A stretch of DNA of 64,000 nucleotides, taken from Zonotrichia leucophrys gambelii (lineage: Eukaryota > Chordata > Aves > Passeriformes > Passerellidae). The stretch spans positions 78,819,216 to 78,883,215 of the forward strand of contig NC_088171.1 in NCBI RefSeq assembly GCF_028769735.1, given 5' to 3'. The position numbers and the translations under genes were made by a program. A model generated the notes under the pieces. It saw nothing but the letters and a program-made list of their open reading frames with translations, was not told where the DNA came from and made no database searches. Shown one piece after another: positions 38,606 through 53,000 of this stretch; positions within the stretch are counted from its first letter, which is position 1; each line of letters starts with the position of its first letter.

Positions 38606-41600
38606 CTTCAGAGAAAGCAGTCTTGCCCACACAGCCCTTTTCTTCTGATTCCTACCTCTGCCACTGCTGATAGCTGCCATAGAAATTTTAATTTAAATCA
38701 TGGGGGAGACACAGAAATACTGTGCAAACCCTTGGGTTGTCAGCCTGGCCAGATGATCATCACCTACAGAAACAATGCACAACATTTCCTAGGATAAAAG
38801 CAAAGGATTAGGATTTAACTCCATGACAAATACAACAGCACAACATGAAGAGTACCTTTCCAATGAGAACACATAGAAAAAAGTACTGCTCTGAAGGACA
38901 AAACCTCAATTGCCACGGCACAGAGAAAGGCAAGCAGCCCCACAGCAGCACATTCTCACAGGTCAAGGACATGTCCTGGGTTAGCAGAAAGCATGACAAT
39001 GAATCCCAAGGAATCAAGCACCATTTAAGTTTAGATTAACCAAAAATAAAGATGTTTAAGTCTAAATAGCATTTTTACGTGTACAAGCAATATTTTAAGA
39101 CAAAGGTAGACCTTTGCTATGAATGAGGCATAAATAAATTTGGAACAATTTATCTTACTGCTATTAAACATTCAAAGAAACAGCAATTCTCGTTTGTTTA
39201 CTATGGCCAAATGCCCAGATTTAATTTTTTTTTCACAGATCTGTTTAAACTAAAAATTGGATAGTTTAGGCTGCAAGAACAGAGAAGGCTGAAAATGCAA
39301 ACATCTTTGCCTTAAGGTGAGAGGACTTGCAAACTTGGTAGGTCACTTATCTTTACAGCAACGTAGGAGAACTTTTGCCTAGATTTTAGATTCCCAATTA
39401 GTTGGAATAGTACAGGATTATCCAGTATTTTACAGTGATTTCCTCACTTAGAATATCTGTCCTTAGCACTCTCCACTTTCATATGCAACTCTAACTAGCA
39501 AAAGAAAATATTGACCAAATAATGACCATTTATTCTAAGTGAAAGTGGAGAAAATTCTGCCTACAAGCTGTCCTGCAGGTCTGGTACCTTCTTGAGAACT
39601 CACCTACAGATTATGGAGATTTGGGGTGAGAGAAGTAAATGTTTCTCCCTTTTCTAGTTGATAAACTAGCGCTGAAACTCTAACTTCATTTCCCCTCTGT
39701 TGTTCTAGAATGAAGAAGCCTTGATCCAGTTCTGTCACTAGATTTATGAGGAATGTGCAACACAGACCTAGTGGGCAGCAAGGCCCAGTTCTGTCACTCC
39801 TAAATTTTCCTTTGCTTCAGAGGAGTGTTTGCTGGCTGCTATAATTTAGTTGGCCTTTCCTATTTCCTGTGCCTCTCATAGACAATAAACAGAAATATTC
39901 CAGACACTACTTTTTGTCTGGATCCCAAGAAGCATTTTCAAAACAACACAAGCCCTTGCAGTGCCCACTCTCCCATACTGCTCCTCAAAACCGCACAGCA
40001 GAACAGAAATACTCAAGAGACAGCCGTGCCATTAAGCAAAGGAAGAATGACCTCTTATTCACTTCATAATTTACTCAAAAGTGATTAGGAAGTGTAATGG
40101 AAAATTCTTCAGGATGCTAAAAACTTCTGACCAGTCTGAATGACACCAAAGCAGAAAAAAGTACTACCTGAGCTGCACAGAGTCCAGCAGCTGCTGCCAC
40201 CACCCAACCATCTGCATGTGGGAGCACACCCCAGGTTGTACTGGCTTTGCATAGAGCTACTGAGCTATAAGGAACTGTTGTCAGGCTTTACAAGAGGGCA
40301 GCAGGCAACTGGACTTACTGACTCTAAGGATCTAATAAGGATCAGAGCATCAGAGACAACTGATGCTCGTCTCTCAGAAGATATTAAGGTGAATCCAGAC
40401 TAAACTTAGACTGGAGTTTGCTTATAGCTGCAGAGAAGCAATTTGAGAGGCAGCTCCTGAAGGATCAATACCAGATTTGACCCAAAATTGCAAACAAATT
40501 CCTCTGGCAGCTTCTAGATCAATTCCTTACCTGATCTGTATATATTCATTATTCAAACATTCAAAGCCCTACCTGGAACAATGGTAGCATCTTTCTTACT
40601 TATCCTTAATTGTTTCCAGCATGGTCACAGAGCTTGCATACTAGTTTAGATAGCAAGATAGCACAGGAAGTAATTCAAGCGGCAAACTCTCTTTAAAATA
40701 CTTTTGAAAACCTTTGTGTCACTTATCTAAATGGTGTTATCTATCCATACAGTGTTACCAAATCATAAATCTATTACTCTTAAGGAGAATAAATCCTTAA
40801 GTGGCAAATCAGTGACAAAACATAAAATAGGGAAAGTTGTCTGTTCACCCTTCACAACTGTTGCAATCCCTTCAGATAAGTTTTCTTATGTCTAGTGTAA
40901 AGAGTCAAACTTCAAGAAAAAAAAAAAAACCAAAATCCAGTGATACTCTTTCCAACTTCCTTGGCGATCACCTGATGTGCCAGGCCCTTGAGATGCCTTG
41001 GACTACTGCCAAACAGGAAAGATAATATTAAGCTATTGTACTTCTTTTTAACTATTGCACAAGAGAAAAATCCAAGTTAGTCCGTTATTGAATGGACAAC
41101 AGCAACAAATCTAATAAAGTTCATCAAAGCTGTGATTGCACAGCTCCGCTTTAGAGCAGTTACTCTGCCACTGCTCAGATGCAGCATCCCTGTCTCCTCC
41201 ACCACAGAACATTCCACCAAACAATCCTAGGGGAATACCCAGCTTATTGCAGCTGGTACTCAGCAAACTAAGAAAATATTATATCAATAAAAGAATTTTA
41301 ATTCACCAGATTTCCAGAGGGCTATGCCCTACTGAAGGGTAGGGTTGTCCCATCTCACTGGGTCAGGTCAATGCACTACATTAATATATATTGACACCAT
41401 GCATTAGTGCTATGGTAAATTGTTTATAAAATATGCAATTAGTTGATTTCTGGTCTGCTGGCAACCAGAATTATCAGGGCTCAGCTAATGCATTTCAGAA
41501 GATAGTCAGGATGTAATGACTTTCCTGGCTAACTAATGTGGCTAGACAGTCTCAAGGAAAATACAGTGGTCTAGTTTCCAACATCTTAACTTCATTCTTC

Positions 41601-42548
41601 CATTACTTGTGCTTGGTTTTTTGCATCTATTTCTAAAAGCACAACAGTACATTGTCTTTATCTGAATATTGCAGTTTTTAAATTTAAAAAGTAACAAAAA
41701 CACAGTTCAATTCCTCAAATGAAATATTTCAGATATAAGCTATCCTTTTTAGATCACAAAAATCAATGCTGGTTACACAACACTGAAAATCATATTCTTA
41801 GCATCAACTTTTCAAAGCCATTTCACTGGAACTAGATTGAAAAACTCTTTGAGGCTTCTTATTGGAATTCGAGAGCTTACAATTTTAAAAATTCCATTAA
41901 TCTAGCACATATACTAAGAAGAACAAGAAGCTCAAAGAAAGTTGTAGATAGCTTTTTTTAAAACATACACTACAAAGGTAAACAAAAAGGTCCAAGTATT
42001 AAGACTGTGTGGTATTAATATAAAACATTTCCAGTATATGTACAGGAATTAAAATTAAGGCCAGTTCCCTGAAGAATATTTTTGCTCAGCTATTTCTGTT
42101 CTCATTTGTGATTTCTGCAAAGCTGTATTATTACTTGTGTGCAGTCCAGGAATCACTAAAACAGGACTTCAGCTCTCTGGCAGACAATGCAAAGCCAGCA
42201 TACAAGAATTAACATATTATGATTTTTTTTTTTAACTTTTCATGGCTTCATCATGAAGAAGGACTTAAAAAAATACTAATTCCTTATTTTAAAAAACCCT
42301 TTTTAAAAAGCAGTAGCTCTTGTTCCAAAGGACAGAGGCTCAGGTACAACACAAGAAAAGGTTGTTTTCTCAAAACTGAAGTAAACTCAATTTTGATATT
42401 GCTTTAGAAGAGAATAGCAGAGAATACTGCATGTAATTCACTGTTCTTCCACCATTCTCTATCATCCAAAAACACACCACTAGGAACATCTAGTTCACCA
42501 GATAACTCACTAGTGATGCAGATTCGCTTATTATTCCTAGAGTATTCA

Positions 42549-42570
42549 TTTTTTTTTTTTTTTTTTTTTT
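42549..42570. repeat. Poly-T tract
   Basis: Twenty-two consecutive T residues, flanked by ordinary intron sequence. Confidence 0.95.
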
Positions 42571-44191
42571 CATTATTAGCCAAGTTTCTACTGGGTACCT
42601 GATTAAAATCACTTGTATGGCCCAGGAAAAAACACACACCTTTCCACTGCAGCTTCATCTCTTTGTACTTTCAGCTGTAAGACTCAAGACTCTAGAAGAT
42701 GTAATTGAGTTGACATGTTTGTTTTTTCTTTTTTTTCCTGAAACCATCTGTGGTCAAGTCTACAAAAAAAAAGGAGTTCTGTTGATTTTACAGGGATTTT
42801 GTTCACACTTCACACCCATTAGCTGGCATCTACAGGGTTAAAGCAAGATTGTGTGACGATCCTTCTTCCCCCATGTGCGTAGTTAAAGACCTGACCTTGG
42901 CTTGAAAATACATCCTGAATCAACAGAATCCTTCAAAATTTGTCTTACATTTTCTCAAAACCATGGATGGCTAGCACGAGCAACAAGGCTGTTATCAGTA
43001 TGACTCAATCAACAAAAGGTCCAGGCTCTGTGTCCTACCTACCGCACTCCTTTCAGTCAAGTGCTGATACCTTAGTTAGGAAGAAAATTGAGGAAAACAT
43101 GGGTAGGATTAATTGGTGCTTAAAAGGCACAAACCACACAACCACTGACAGCCAACTGCTGTGTGAAAGGCTCCTGTGTCTGACTAGACTTGTTCTGGTT
43201 TAGACTCTAATCCTGGGGAAGCTAAACTTCACTTTCTAGGAATGTTTTTGCTCAAGTAGGGACTTAATGAAGAAACCCTACACTTCAGTGACAGACATGG
43301 CAAGGCAAAGGGCAGCAGGAGATCTTATCCACAGAACGGCAAGAATTTGTTTTCAACAGAAAATGAGGCCTGACAAATGAAAGCAGGAAACCCAGAATTG
43401 AACAGATCTGCAACATTCACTGTGTCCTACTTCTGCTGCCAAGTCCTGTGCTCTGAAAAAAGGGTAAGTGATAAGGGTGCTCAATTCCACTTCATTACCT
43501 GACATCAAAACACGTACCACCATAAAGATGATGGGCAGTCATCACAGTTCAGCTCTTGCAGAGACAAATACAACTTGCCATACTATGGACTTTCATTATG
43601 AGAAGCAAATTACTCCATTAAATCAAAACAATTTTTGAAACAATAAATTCCTGGACAACCAAACAGAAACTAGTCTTTCCCCTTATTCAGTTTCTGTGCA
43701 ACCTCTTGATAAGCTGTTAGCCAATTCACAGTTGAATTATTTCTTAGATACAAGAAAGGCACTCACATGGAGCCTTTTAAAACCAGAGTTAAAGCAGGAA
43801 AAATTAGTAATTGTTTGAGAGAGAGGAAGTCTCACATTCACCTTTGTTCCACTAGTTCCTGGCAAGAGAAATAAATACTCACCACAAGCATTTGTGTTTT
43901 TCCATAAAGACAACCACGCGGGGTAACAAAAGGTACACCCACAGGGGAGTAAAGAGCAATAATTTCCCAAGAGAAATGAAGACATAAGCAAAATATTCTG
44001 CTCCTGCCTAACTGAGTGCCAAAGAAAACTTTAGACTGGACTATGCTGTCTAGTCCATACATACAAATGGAAAGAAAAACAGTTTTAAAAAGTCACCTCT
44101 AAAATCTCACGTTAGAACATTTTGATTCAAGCACTGTGGCTATAGTTCTGATACCAGAGAACCTTCTGCCTTTCTAGAAAGTTACCCCCTC

Positions 44192-44225
44192 TTCAAGGAA
44201 TAGATATGTTCAAGGAATAGATAAC
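44192..44225 (+). repeat. Tandem duplication, 17 bp x 2
   Basis: TTCAAGGAATAGATA is repeated immediately, with two differing end bases. It is a minor intronic duplication. Confidence 0.85.
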
Positions 44226-45124
44226 ATTAACAGGTGAATTACCCTAGAGGTAGCTTTTTGGTACTAAAATCAAAATGCAAATTCAACCACCAAATAACTT
44301 CAGACATAGCAACACCCAAAACACATTGTATTGTACATAAATTTAGTTTTAAATAGAAGACTCTTAACTGAGAAGCATCTAATAGCACTTTAGAGGATTA
44401 AAATTACCCACGTTGTCAGGTAGTGATTGCTCTCAGAAGGAAATTTAAGACAACCCTATTTCATCATTTCACATATGAAAAGTAAGGCATTTCTTCTAAA
44501 CTTGAATATTAACCTTCTATAACTTAAATGGGGGATTTAACTCACCTTTGATTCAATCCTAGAATACATGGAAAGAAGCAAACCTTTACACCAGTAGAAT
44601 AGTATTTTTACCAGTCATGGCTACATCAATTTGAACATGGAGGAAGTGCTTTCTTCTTATTATTATTACTACAACTTTATTAATTAAAGTAGCAATCTTA
44701 ATCATCTAGGAGAGCAAAAAATGTTATCCTGGGCTAGCTGTTCCTCCTGAAGCAAGGAAAACTCCATGGAAGAAGCTTTTATGAAAAACACAGATCACTG
44801 CTGCTGCCAGAAACAGCAACAAAAAAACACAGAGCCAGATTCTACCACCACAACTCTTGGGAGTATTCTTCTTATTTCATCTGTTCTCTGCCAAGAGAAA
44901 GTGCAGTCATTGAGAAAGTGTGAGTTTCTTTATCCAGTAGAAAGGAAGACTTTTAGCATTAATAATATAAGGTAAAACTGAAAAACCAGACACAAGTTTA
45001 CAGAGTACTGTTTAGAGATACTCAACTACTGCAACACAGCATTCACACTTGCCAGAACTTGCTACAGCTGAACTCTATTGCTTCTGAAAGCCCAGTAGTA
45101 GCTTCTCTAAACATAACTAACCAG

Positions 45125-46075
45125 GAGAAGTACAGCAAGATGGAGCTAGGGAACATTTAACCAAACTGGACAGACACAAATCCATGAGACCTAATGGAGT
45201 GCACTGGCAATGGCTGTGTGATCAAAGTCACAACAAGGTCACTCAATTACTGCAGGAAGGTCACGGTGATCAGGAGAGGTTACTGAGAACTGGACAAAAG
45301 CAAAACACGCCCCTGTCTCTAGAACAGCTTGGAGGACAATCTAGGGAGCCACACACTGGTCAGCCTCACCTCAATCCAGGACAAGTGACAGAGCTTCCTG
45401 GAAAATATTTCCAAGCCAAGAAGGTGATGGGAAGACATTATCAGGGATTTGTAAGTGGAAGTAAAGCTTGCCCAACCTGACAGACATCAATAAGGAAACA
45501 ACTGGCACTAGGGGAGTACATGAGTGATTTATTCTGACTTCAGCAAAGCTTCCCAACTTTTGTTTTCCATAGCACCTTCATAGACAAATGGATGAAGCTA
45601 AGTCTAAGTGAACAATGAGACAAAACGGAAAACTGACTAATCCGCAAAAAGATAGGCCAGGCAGAAAGATACTCTGAGAGCTAGAACACTATACTCTGAA
45701 GAAGAAGGAATTCAGACAAAATCTCATCATTGTGTATAAATACCTGGAGAAGAGAGAAAGTGGAGTAAAGAACACAATCTCCTCAGTGAGAGCCAGTGAA
45801 CAGACAAGAGGCAATAGTCACACATATATGAGCATTTCCATTTAAACATGAAAGCATTTTTTTCTTCTTCTAAAATCTGCAGGTGATGGAGCACTGGAAC
45901 AGACTGCTCAGGGACATTGTAATATCTTCATGGGCATTGTAATATCTTCATCTTTGGAGGTGCTAAGAAATCTGATGGCACAATATTCTGTGCAACCTGC
46001 TCTACTTGGCTTCATTTTGAGCAGCAGGTTGGATCAGAGATCTCCAGAGGTGTCACTTCCAATCTCTGGATTTGT
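45125..46075 (+). mobile_element. CR1 LINE fragment with degraded reverse-transcriptase part
   Basis: The first half matches the ORF2 reverse-transcriptase stretch of CR1 in decayed form: CCATGAGACCTAATGGAGTG, GGGAGCCACACACTGGTCAG CCTCACC, and CTGACTTCAGCAAAGCTTCC. The second half is 3' region (GGAACAGACTGCTCAGGGAC, ending CACTTCCAATCTCTGG). Frames are broken by stops and indels, so no protein is made. A short direct repeat (ATTGTAATATCTTCAT twice near 45918-45955) is a local duplication. It is older and more diverged than the other copies. Confidence 0.85.
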
Positions 46076-46544
46076 GTACTTCAGCCCCTACAGACATTAA
46101 AATATGGCCAAGAGTTGATTGGAAAAGGTTGGAATGTAATTTTACTGTCTGTACAGAACCCCACCAGCAGTCTAGTATACCAAAACCATTAAAAAATAAA
46201 TTCCACAGAAAGAGGCTCTGGAGTAGGAGCACCCATGTTCCAAAACCATGCTAAAAATAAATGAGAACCTTCAGGCTTGTTGACGACAAAAGAGGACAGC
46301 CATACATGAATCTGAGGAGGAAGGTCAGCTGCTAGATATTCTTGACATAGAAGAGCATACAGTTAGCTTCAACTTGGTGGCTAATTGGAATTGAAATCCT
46401 GCTGCTACAAGGCTTTGCTTACACCTCTTTTAATATATCCTGAAGTTTCAAAAACTCTAAAAGCTCAACTTGTAATAGTACATCAACAATTTTCACCACA
46501 TAATAAAGCAATAGCTTATTGTTTCCACAACCTTATTTTAAAAA

Positions 46545-47034
46545 AATTTATGCATGACCACACTTGGAATACTGCATCCAGTACAGGAGACCTTAGCACA
46601 GGAAAGACATGGACCTGTTGGAACATGTCCAGAGGAGGACCACAAAAATGATCAGGGTGCTGGAGAACATCTTCTATGAGGACAGGCTGAGAAAGGTGGG
46701 GCTGTTCAGCCCAGAGAAGAGAAGAATCCTGTCAGACCTTACTGCAACCTTTAATACTTAAAAAGAGCTTATAAGATGGGGACAGACTTTCTAGTAGGCC
46801 TGTTGTGATAGCACAAGGGGTATTGGTTTTAAACCAAAAGATTTAGACTAGATATAAAGAAAAATGATTTTACAGTGACAGTGGTGAAACAGTAGAATGG
46901 GTTGGTGGTTACTCCATCCCTGGAAACATAAATAGTCAGGTTGGAAGTTGCTGTGAGCAACCTGAAGCTCACTGCAGAGGGATTGAGCTAGATGACATTA
47001 ATAAATTCCCTTCCAATCCAAACTACTGTACGAT
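46545..47034 (+). mobile_element. CR1 LINE 3' fragment
   Basis: Landmarks in order: ACACTTGGAATACTGCATCC, ATGGACCTGTTGGAACATGT, GGACAGGCTGAGAAAGGTGG, CCCAGAGAAGAGAAGAATCC, GATGGGGACAGACTTTCTAG, CCATCCCTGGAAACATAAAT, and TTCCCTTCCAATCCAAACTA near the end. It is about 490 bp, non-coding, and antisense to FBXL7. It lies about 470 bp downstream of another CR1 in the same orientation; the spacer is unrecognised. Confidence 0.94.
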
Positions 47035-50000
47035 TCCCCATTGATGCCACAAGCAGCTTCCTTATAAAACGTCAAAGGCAAATGAAAAACTGGAAATAGA
47101 AATACATGTTACTGGGTACTATAGAAAAATCCCCAAAACAAAGTTCAGTACATCTGTTGGTGACCAGCTGTTGGCCTTGCTGTCTTGCACTCCAGTGATG
47201 AACAAGATCAAGTATTGCCATCATTTCACCAGAGACAAAATAAGACAGGAGCCACACGCACCACAAGAAACTCTCAAAGAAGTGCACTTTGTCTTCAACT
47301 GCTTCCACAATAACATTATTATCTCTCAAGGACAGGATTTAAACAAAATACTCACCCTGAATAATTATTACACAATTTAAGAAAAATTTCCAAGTTTCTC
47401 TTCTCTGTGCAGCCACTTACACAGAGAGAGGATTTTGTGCAATCTGGCAACAAAATAGTATCTGAGCCTTAAATAGATGGCATGCTTCTCCACTATGCAT
47501 GCAGTCATGCAAGCAATAAAAGCTCTGGACTCCCCATGAGCTGACAAGACTGCACTTGTCATGTGACAACTAGACTTGACACAAATTCTATTTTTACTGT
47601 GAAACAAGGTTGTGTGACTTTTGATCAAAAGAGGTTCTTCCTAGTTAACCATCATTGATGTTATGCCAGTGGTTTTAGAGTCCTCTTTCTTTCCTTAAAA
47701 AAACAACCAAACAAAAAGACGGCCAACCTCATGATTGCTCCTTTTATAATAGCATCTGCAAATTTCATTTGGTTTTCTTTTAACAGGAGCAAAGAAGGAA
47801 ATTGAGGAAGATAATTTTTAAAATAGATTCACTGAAAAGAGGATTAAAACACCTTCCTCCAAGCTAATGCTGCTTGAAAAGACTTCAGTGTAGCATTACT
47901 GCAACTATTACACACATTTGTACACAAATTGCTCAGAAAGAAAAGTGCCACATGATTTCAGATGTTGACTTGACAAATTTATGTATTGCAGACAGGAGTT
48001 TCCTGATCCAAAACATGGGCATGAAAAAGAGCTTCCTGTTGCTCACTTTACTCCAAGGGTAAAAATCCCCAAGATACAACAATTTTTTTTCCCCATTTAC
48101 TTAAGGCAGAGATCACAAAAGTATATAGGCTGAAGAGACCTATTTTGCCAAAAAATTACTTTTGTTGAGTTTGGATACTGGCACAGAGTTGGAACCCTTT
48201 CCTGAAATATCTGCTCAGACATGGCCAACTCAAGCACAACATCAAGATGATAACACCTCATTTATGCTTCAGCTCCTTTAAGGTGGTCTCAGACAAACCT
48301 GCGCTCAATGCCAGGTTGGTCCTAGAAGACACAAGTAGATTTGGAATTAAAATGAGAGGGACCAGACAAAACTAACACCTTTTTCCTCCCCAAGGCTAGC
48401 TACAACACTACGAGTTCTCAACCGAAATGGTACTTGAATAACAAAGTCCTGCAGCTTGTCTATCCAATCACACGCTGCACATCTCTACACATAGAAAGTC
48501 TTGAATATTTATTCTTCTCATCAACAAGGAAGGGATTTTATTGGGAGCCCACCACCTGTTTTTCAGCTTTTGAAGGTCGCTACTCCTTAATGAAATAGTT
48601 GTCCTAATTTAGCAAAGCACATGTCCTGTATTAAAAAATAGGGCATAGCTAACTATGAAATGAAGAGCAGAAATAAACCACTTGTGCATTTCAGCCTTCA
48701 AATGTCATCCACTGCCTTCTGCCAATCACTTCCCTAACACAAACAAGACACACAAAGGAGCAAACCAATTCCTAGTTAGGAATTGTTCACAGAAGTAAGG
48801 AATCCAGAAGCGACCAAAGGATTGAAACTGCCAGAAAACTAATTTTGCCGAGGAGTATTTTGGTTTAGACTTAAAACTGCTCATCCAATTCTGAATACAT
48901 GTTGATTTCTATTCTTTTCCCCCCCTCACAAGGAATGATATAGTATCCACTTCAGTTTGGATTTTATGAAGTTCAGCTTGATAGAAGGATGTTCAAATTC
49001 AGTTTACAAAAGTTACTAAAGCAGTCTTGTCTCCTTCCATGCCTTTGGGGAGTGGGCAAAAGAAGGATGCAAGTCCTGGACTCCTACTACCTTAGCTGAG
49101 ACAGGTCTACTGAAAGCTTTCCATGTCATGCATCCCCAGCTTCAAAGTTTATTCAGGCCTCTGACTGTCACCCAGTTAACTTTTGTTTTAATTAAACAGA
49201 AGAGCATGCAGTTAATCTTGCATCATGCAAAGCTACGAACCAAGTCAAAGACAACTCCTTAGAGTACAGTTAGTTAGCTGGTATCTATTAAAAAAAAAAA
49301 AAATCCTCCCTTGTCCCAGAAGCATTTTATGAAAGAATAACAATTCATGAAATGACATGGATATTAGTCACTATGTTACTTTCTTAAAAGCTATTGATAA
49401 AATTAGCAACATTTACAAGCCTAAACCTCCCACAAATCTGTAGCTGTGTGAGTGTGTATAAACACATATTTGAACTACACACAGGCTGTTCATTTTTTTA
49501 GAAAAGAAAATTCTGTTTCATGAAAAACTGACAGCAGCAGAGCAGCTCACTTAAGTGCTGTGTCCGACCCTCCTCCTGCCCCTGCCATGAGATCTAGACA
49601 ACAACATGCAACATAAGCACTGAGCTTAGAGCAAATTTACTTTTTGGAGACAAACTGAGTAAACACAAAATACACACAATCATTTTGCATTGCTCAGTTG
49701 ACAGTTACATAAAAAATGAACATCATAAGCAGCATTTTTGAAGATTACTTCTGGTTAAGAGCAGTTGGCCGCTGTCAGACAGCAAATTCCGTTTTAAAAA
49801 AAAACAACACTGCTTGAAGGACTGACATTCGGAATACTGCTATACTTCCAGTCTCAATTTTGTTGTTAAGAGGCAAGTCTCATCTCTCTGAAGGTAGGTG
49901 AGTGAAATTCAGCCACAGGAAAATGCAAGAACCGACACTGGACAAGTACCAAAAAGCAGAATACAATCACATAAGTAAGTGCAACCCCAAAAAGCACTAT

Positions 50001-53000
50001 TAAGGAGCACCCTAATGTTTAGGGTGGTCACATGGATGTTAAGGTTAAAAAAACAAACAAACCCCATCAGAACAGTAAAGTAAGACAGCAGTGAGATACA
50101 CTAAACTTCATTTTTAACAGGTCAAATAGTAATGTGTAAATGCAACTCAGACATCAAAACAAACTGAGAAAAAAAATGCACAGCCTATGAGCCTTTTAGC
50201 ACCCAACTTGATGAGACTCTTCACTTGACTCTGGGAACCTCATGGGGTAGAAAATAATCAATACCAGAAAGAAAAAACTGCCCTTGCTTCTGAAGATGCA
50301 GTACACAGGGAAGATACCTCAGGGGTTGTCACAATTTTGTAATTGAATAATGTAGTAAAAGCTACTTTATTGTCTTTCCCATCCCCTTACCCGCATTAAA
50401 ATTTCCCACAAGGCTTCACAGATTCTAACCACCAATATAAATAATTCGTAAATGATTATGATTCAACTCTTTAACAAACTCTTTAAACAAAAGAGTGCAA
50501 AACTACCATGGTACACTGTTTTTTTGCAGCTGACATAAGCACTGCATGTGAAGTAAATCCAGCAACACTTTGTGAAGAAAAAAATCCTAACATATGGCAA
50601 AATCTATGAATGTCAGAGCTTTTGGATGAAAAAGATTTCCATACACAGCCTCAGGTGTGTCAGAACACCTGCCATCACTGAATGAGCAGAGATCTACTTC
50701 GAAACGAAAGGCAGCATTCACAATGAGTTAGTGTCCAACAGCACCCTCAAGAAAAAGGACAGGTCTGAAAGCCTGGCTCGGTAATGCAGACCTTGACCAT
50801 GTTTTCCAGCTGAAGGGACAGATTTGAGAGGGTAACCTACTCCAAAATGAACACAGACTGACCCATTTCTCCACAGTTCTACGTGCTGGCAATTCCTGGG
50901 AAGTTTTAGCTACTGTATACCACACATCATAATTAACACTGCCTTTGTAAAACCATGTTGTGCTTTCTAGCAACTGTATCTTATGACAAAGGTAGGTTTC
51001 TGTGCTGGTGCTTACTTGAGCAGAACACTGGGACATACACAGGAATTCTCCCTCCAAGCAGTTTGTACATAGAAAACACCACAGATAAAAGTCTGAAGAA
51101 GGAACATTTCCAAACTAAGAACAGAGTGAAAGTTATTCCTAAAGTTTACATTAAAATCTTCCCACACTAAATATTCAGATTCAAAAAGAAAAAGTTTATC
51201 AACAAGGCTTGTGGTTCAAAAAGGATGCTGATTTCCTTGTCTAAGGTGCTGTTTCACCTATGTCTCCCACAGTTTCATCTACTTCTCCCCTGTCACCCTC
51301 TGTTCTCTACAGAACAAGGCTCCTGTGTTATATCAAGTCTTTCATGATACATTTTAACTGATCAAGTGGAGCTCATTGTCACCAAACCTCTCTAGACCAG
51401 TTCATGGATGGAGAAACTGCAGGAGAGGCTCAAAGAAAGTTTTATCCACAACTGCAGGATTCTGGACAGTTGTTAAAAGAGTTGTTAAAAAGACATTCCT
51501 TCATCTGGTCTGAACATTGGTATTGTCAACATTTTGTACCATTATTTAGCTCCTCTCAAATTTGACTGGTTCTCAGGTCTCAGTTTAATGAAGAAGTCAC
51601 TTGTGAAGAAAACATGTTGAAAAGTTATTTTGCAAAGCAGCAATTTCACCTTAATGTCACAGCTTCCTTTCATATGTAATAACACAGACTATTCCTCCAA
51701 CTCAAATAACAAAGCCAATCCCCTTGTACTACAGGAGCAGTTTCAAAGTCCTTCCCTTGAGGATGAGAAGCTGCCTCAGGTGGTAAGAGGAACAGCACCC
51801 AGTTAACTTTTTCCCAAGGCTCCATGCCAACAGCTGGGACTTTACCCATGACCATCAGCACCCACCCAGCCTCGTGCCCAGCACAGAAGGTTTTTCTGGG
51901 CAGAAACATTACAGAAACACTGCCAAGGTGTCTCCTCAACCTGGCAATAGTTAAAGGGCAACATCCTTCAATTCAGTCCCTTATCTGTTATGATGAGTAG
52001 TGTCTTGTTTGGTCAGCTGCAACAGCGTTACATTTTAAGGCATGTCCTTAAACAGAACACCTGACTTTTGACAGCTCCTACAACAAAAGGCTGCTCTGTC
52101 CACTATCAGACACAAGACTCCCTCTTATTTAAAAACTGAGCAAGTAGCTAAACAAATGAGAGAAAACAGAATGGTTTATCCCCATGGCAAGAAAGTGAAA
52201 GACAGCAGTAAGACTCTTGCTAAGGTCACTGATGATTTCCATCAGTTTATCTGTGTAGGCAAAAGCCCTAGAAGTTCTGCTCCATGATAAAGTGTATTTC
52301 TTGCTCCAGTGTTCTATGAGCATCAGCAGCACTGTTGAAACACAACTGCTGGAACACATTCAGAAAGATTCACCTCAAGCTTTAGCACTTCAGTCTGTAT
52401 CTACTGCATATTACAACAAGCCTGAAATCTCAAGCTCCACATATTTTTCAGGTAAACAATTTCCAGGAGTAATCTGCCTTATAACAATTATCGTAAAAAA
52501 TTCAAATGAAAATTAGAAAATTAACCTTGTATTTAATATTTTACATTTAAAAAGAGGTAAATTCCTGTAAACACAGTTTTGTTACTATATGAATTTATCA
52601 TCATTTCTTAAGTAGGTATTGTGTTCATATCCCAAAAATCATTACATGATTTTTCAAGTAAGCAATTTTATTTACATGTAAGCTTCATTCAGAACAAGTT
52701 TTAGCTTTAGAAAATTAAGTAAATGGAAAACAAACTCATTTAAAGGCACTGTCAATTATACACTGGACTCTAGATACTGAATTAGACTCCTCAAACATGT
52801 AATTGTCCGGTGCATCTTAACATGACAATTGTAGCTCCCAATAAAATCGCATTCCATAAAGCCTTGGTCAACCAGATAAATAAAGGCAGTCCAGGGTAGT
52901 TTATGTGATCAGTCACAAACACTTAGCTGCCTGAGATTATTGCATACTCAGCGCAGATGTGAATTTCAAAAAAAGTTCCTTACTGGTAGTGTAACAATGT

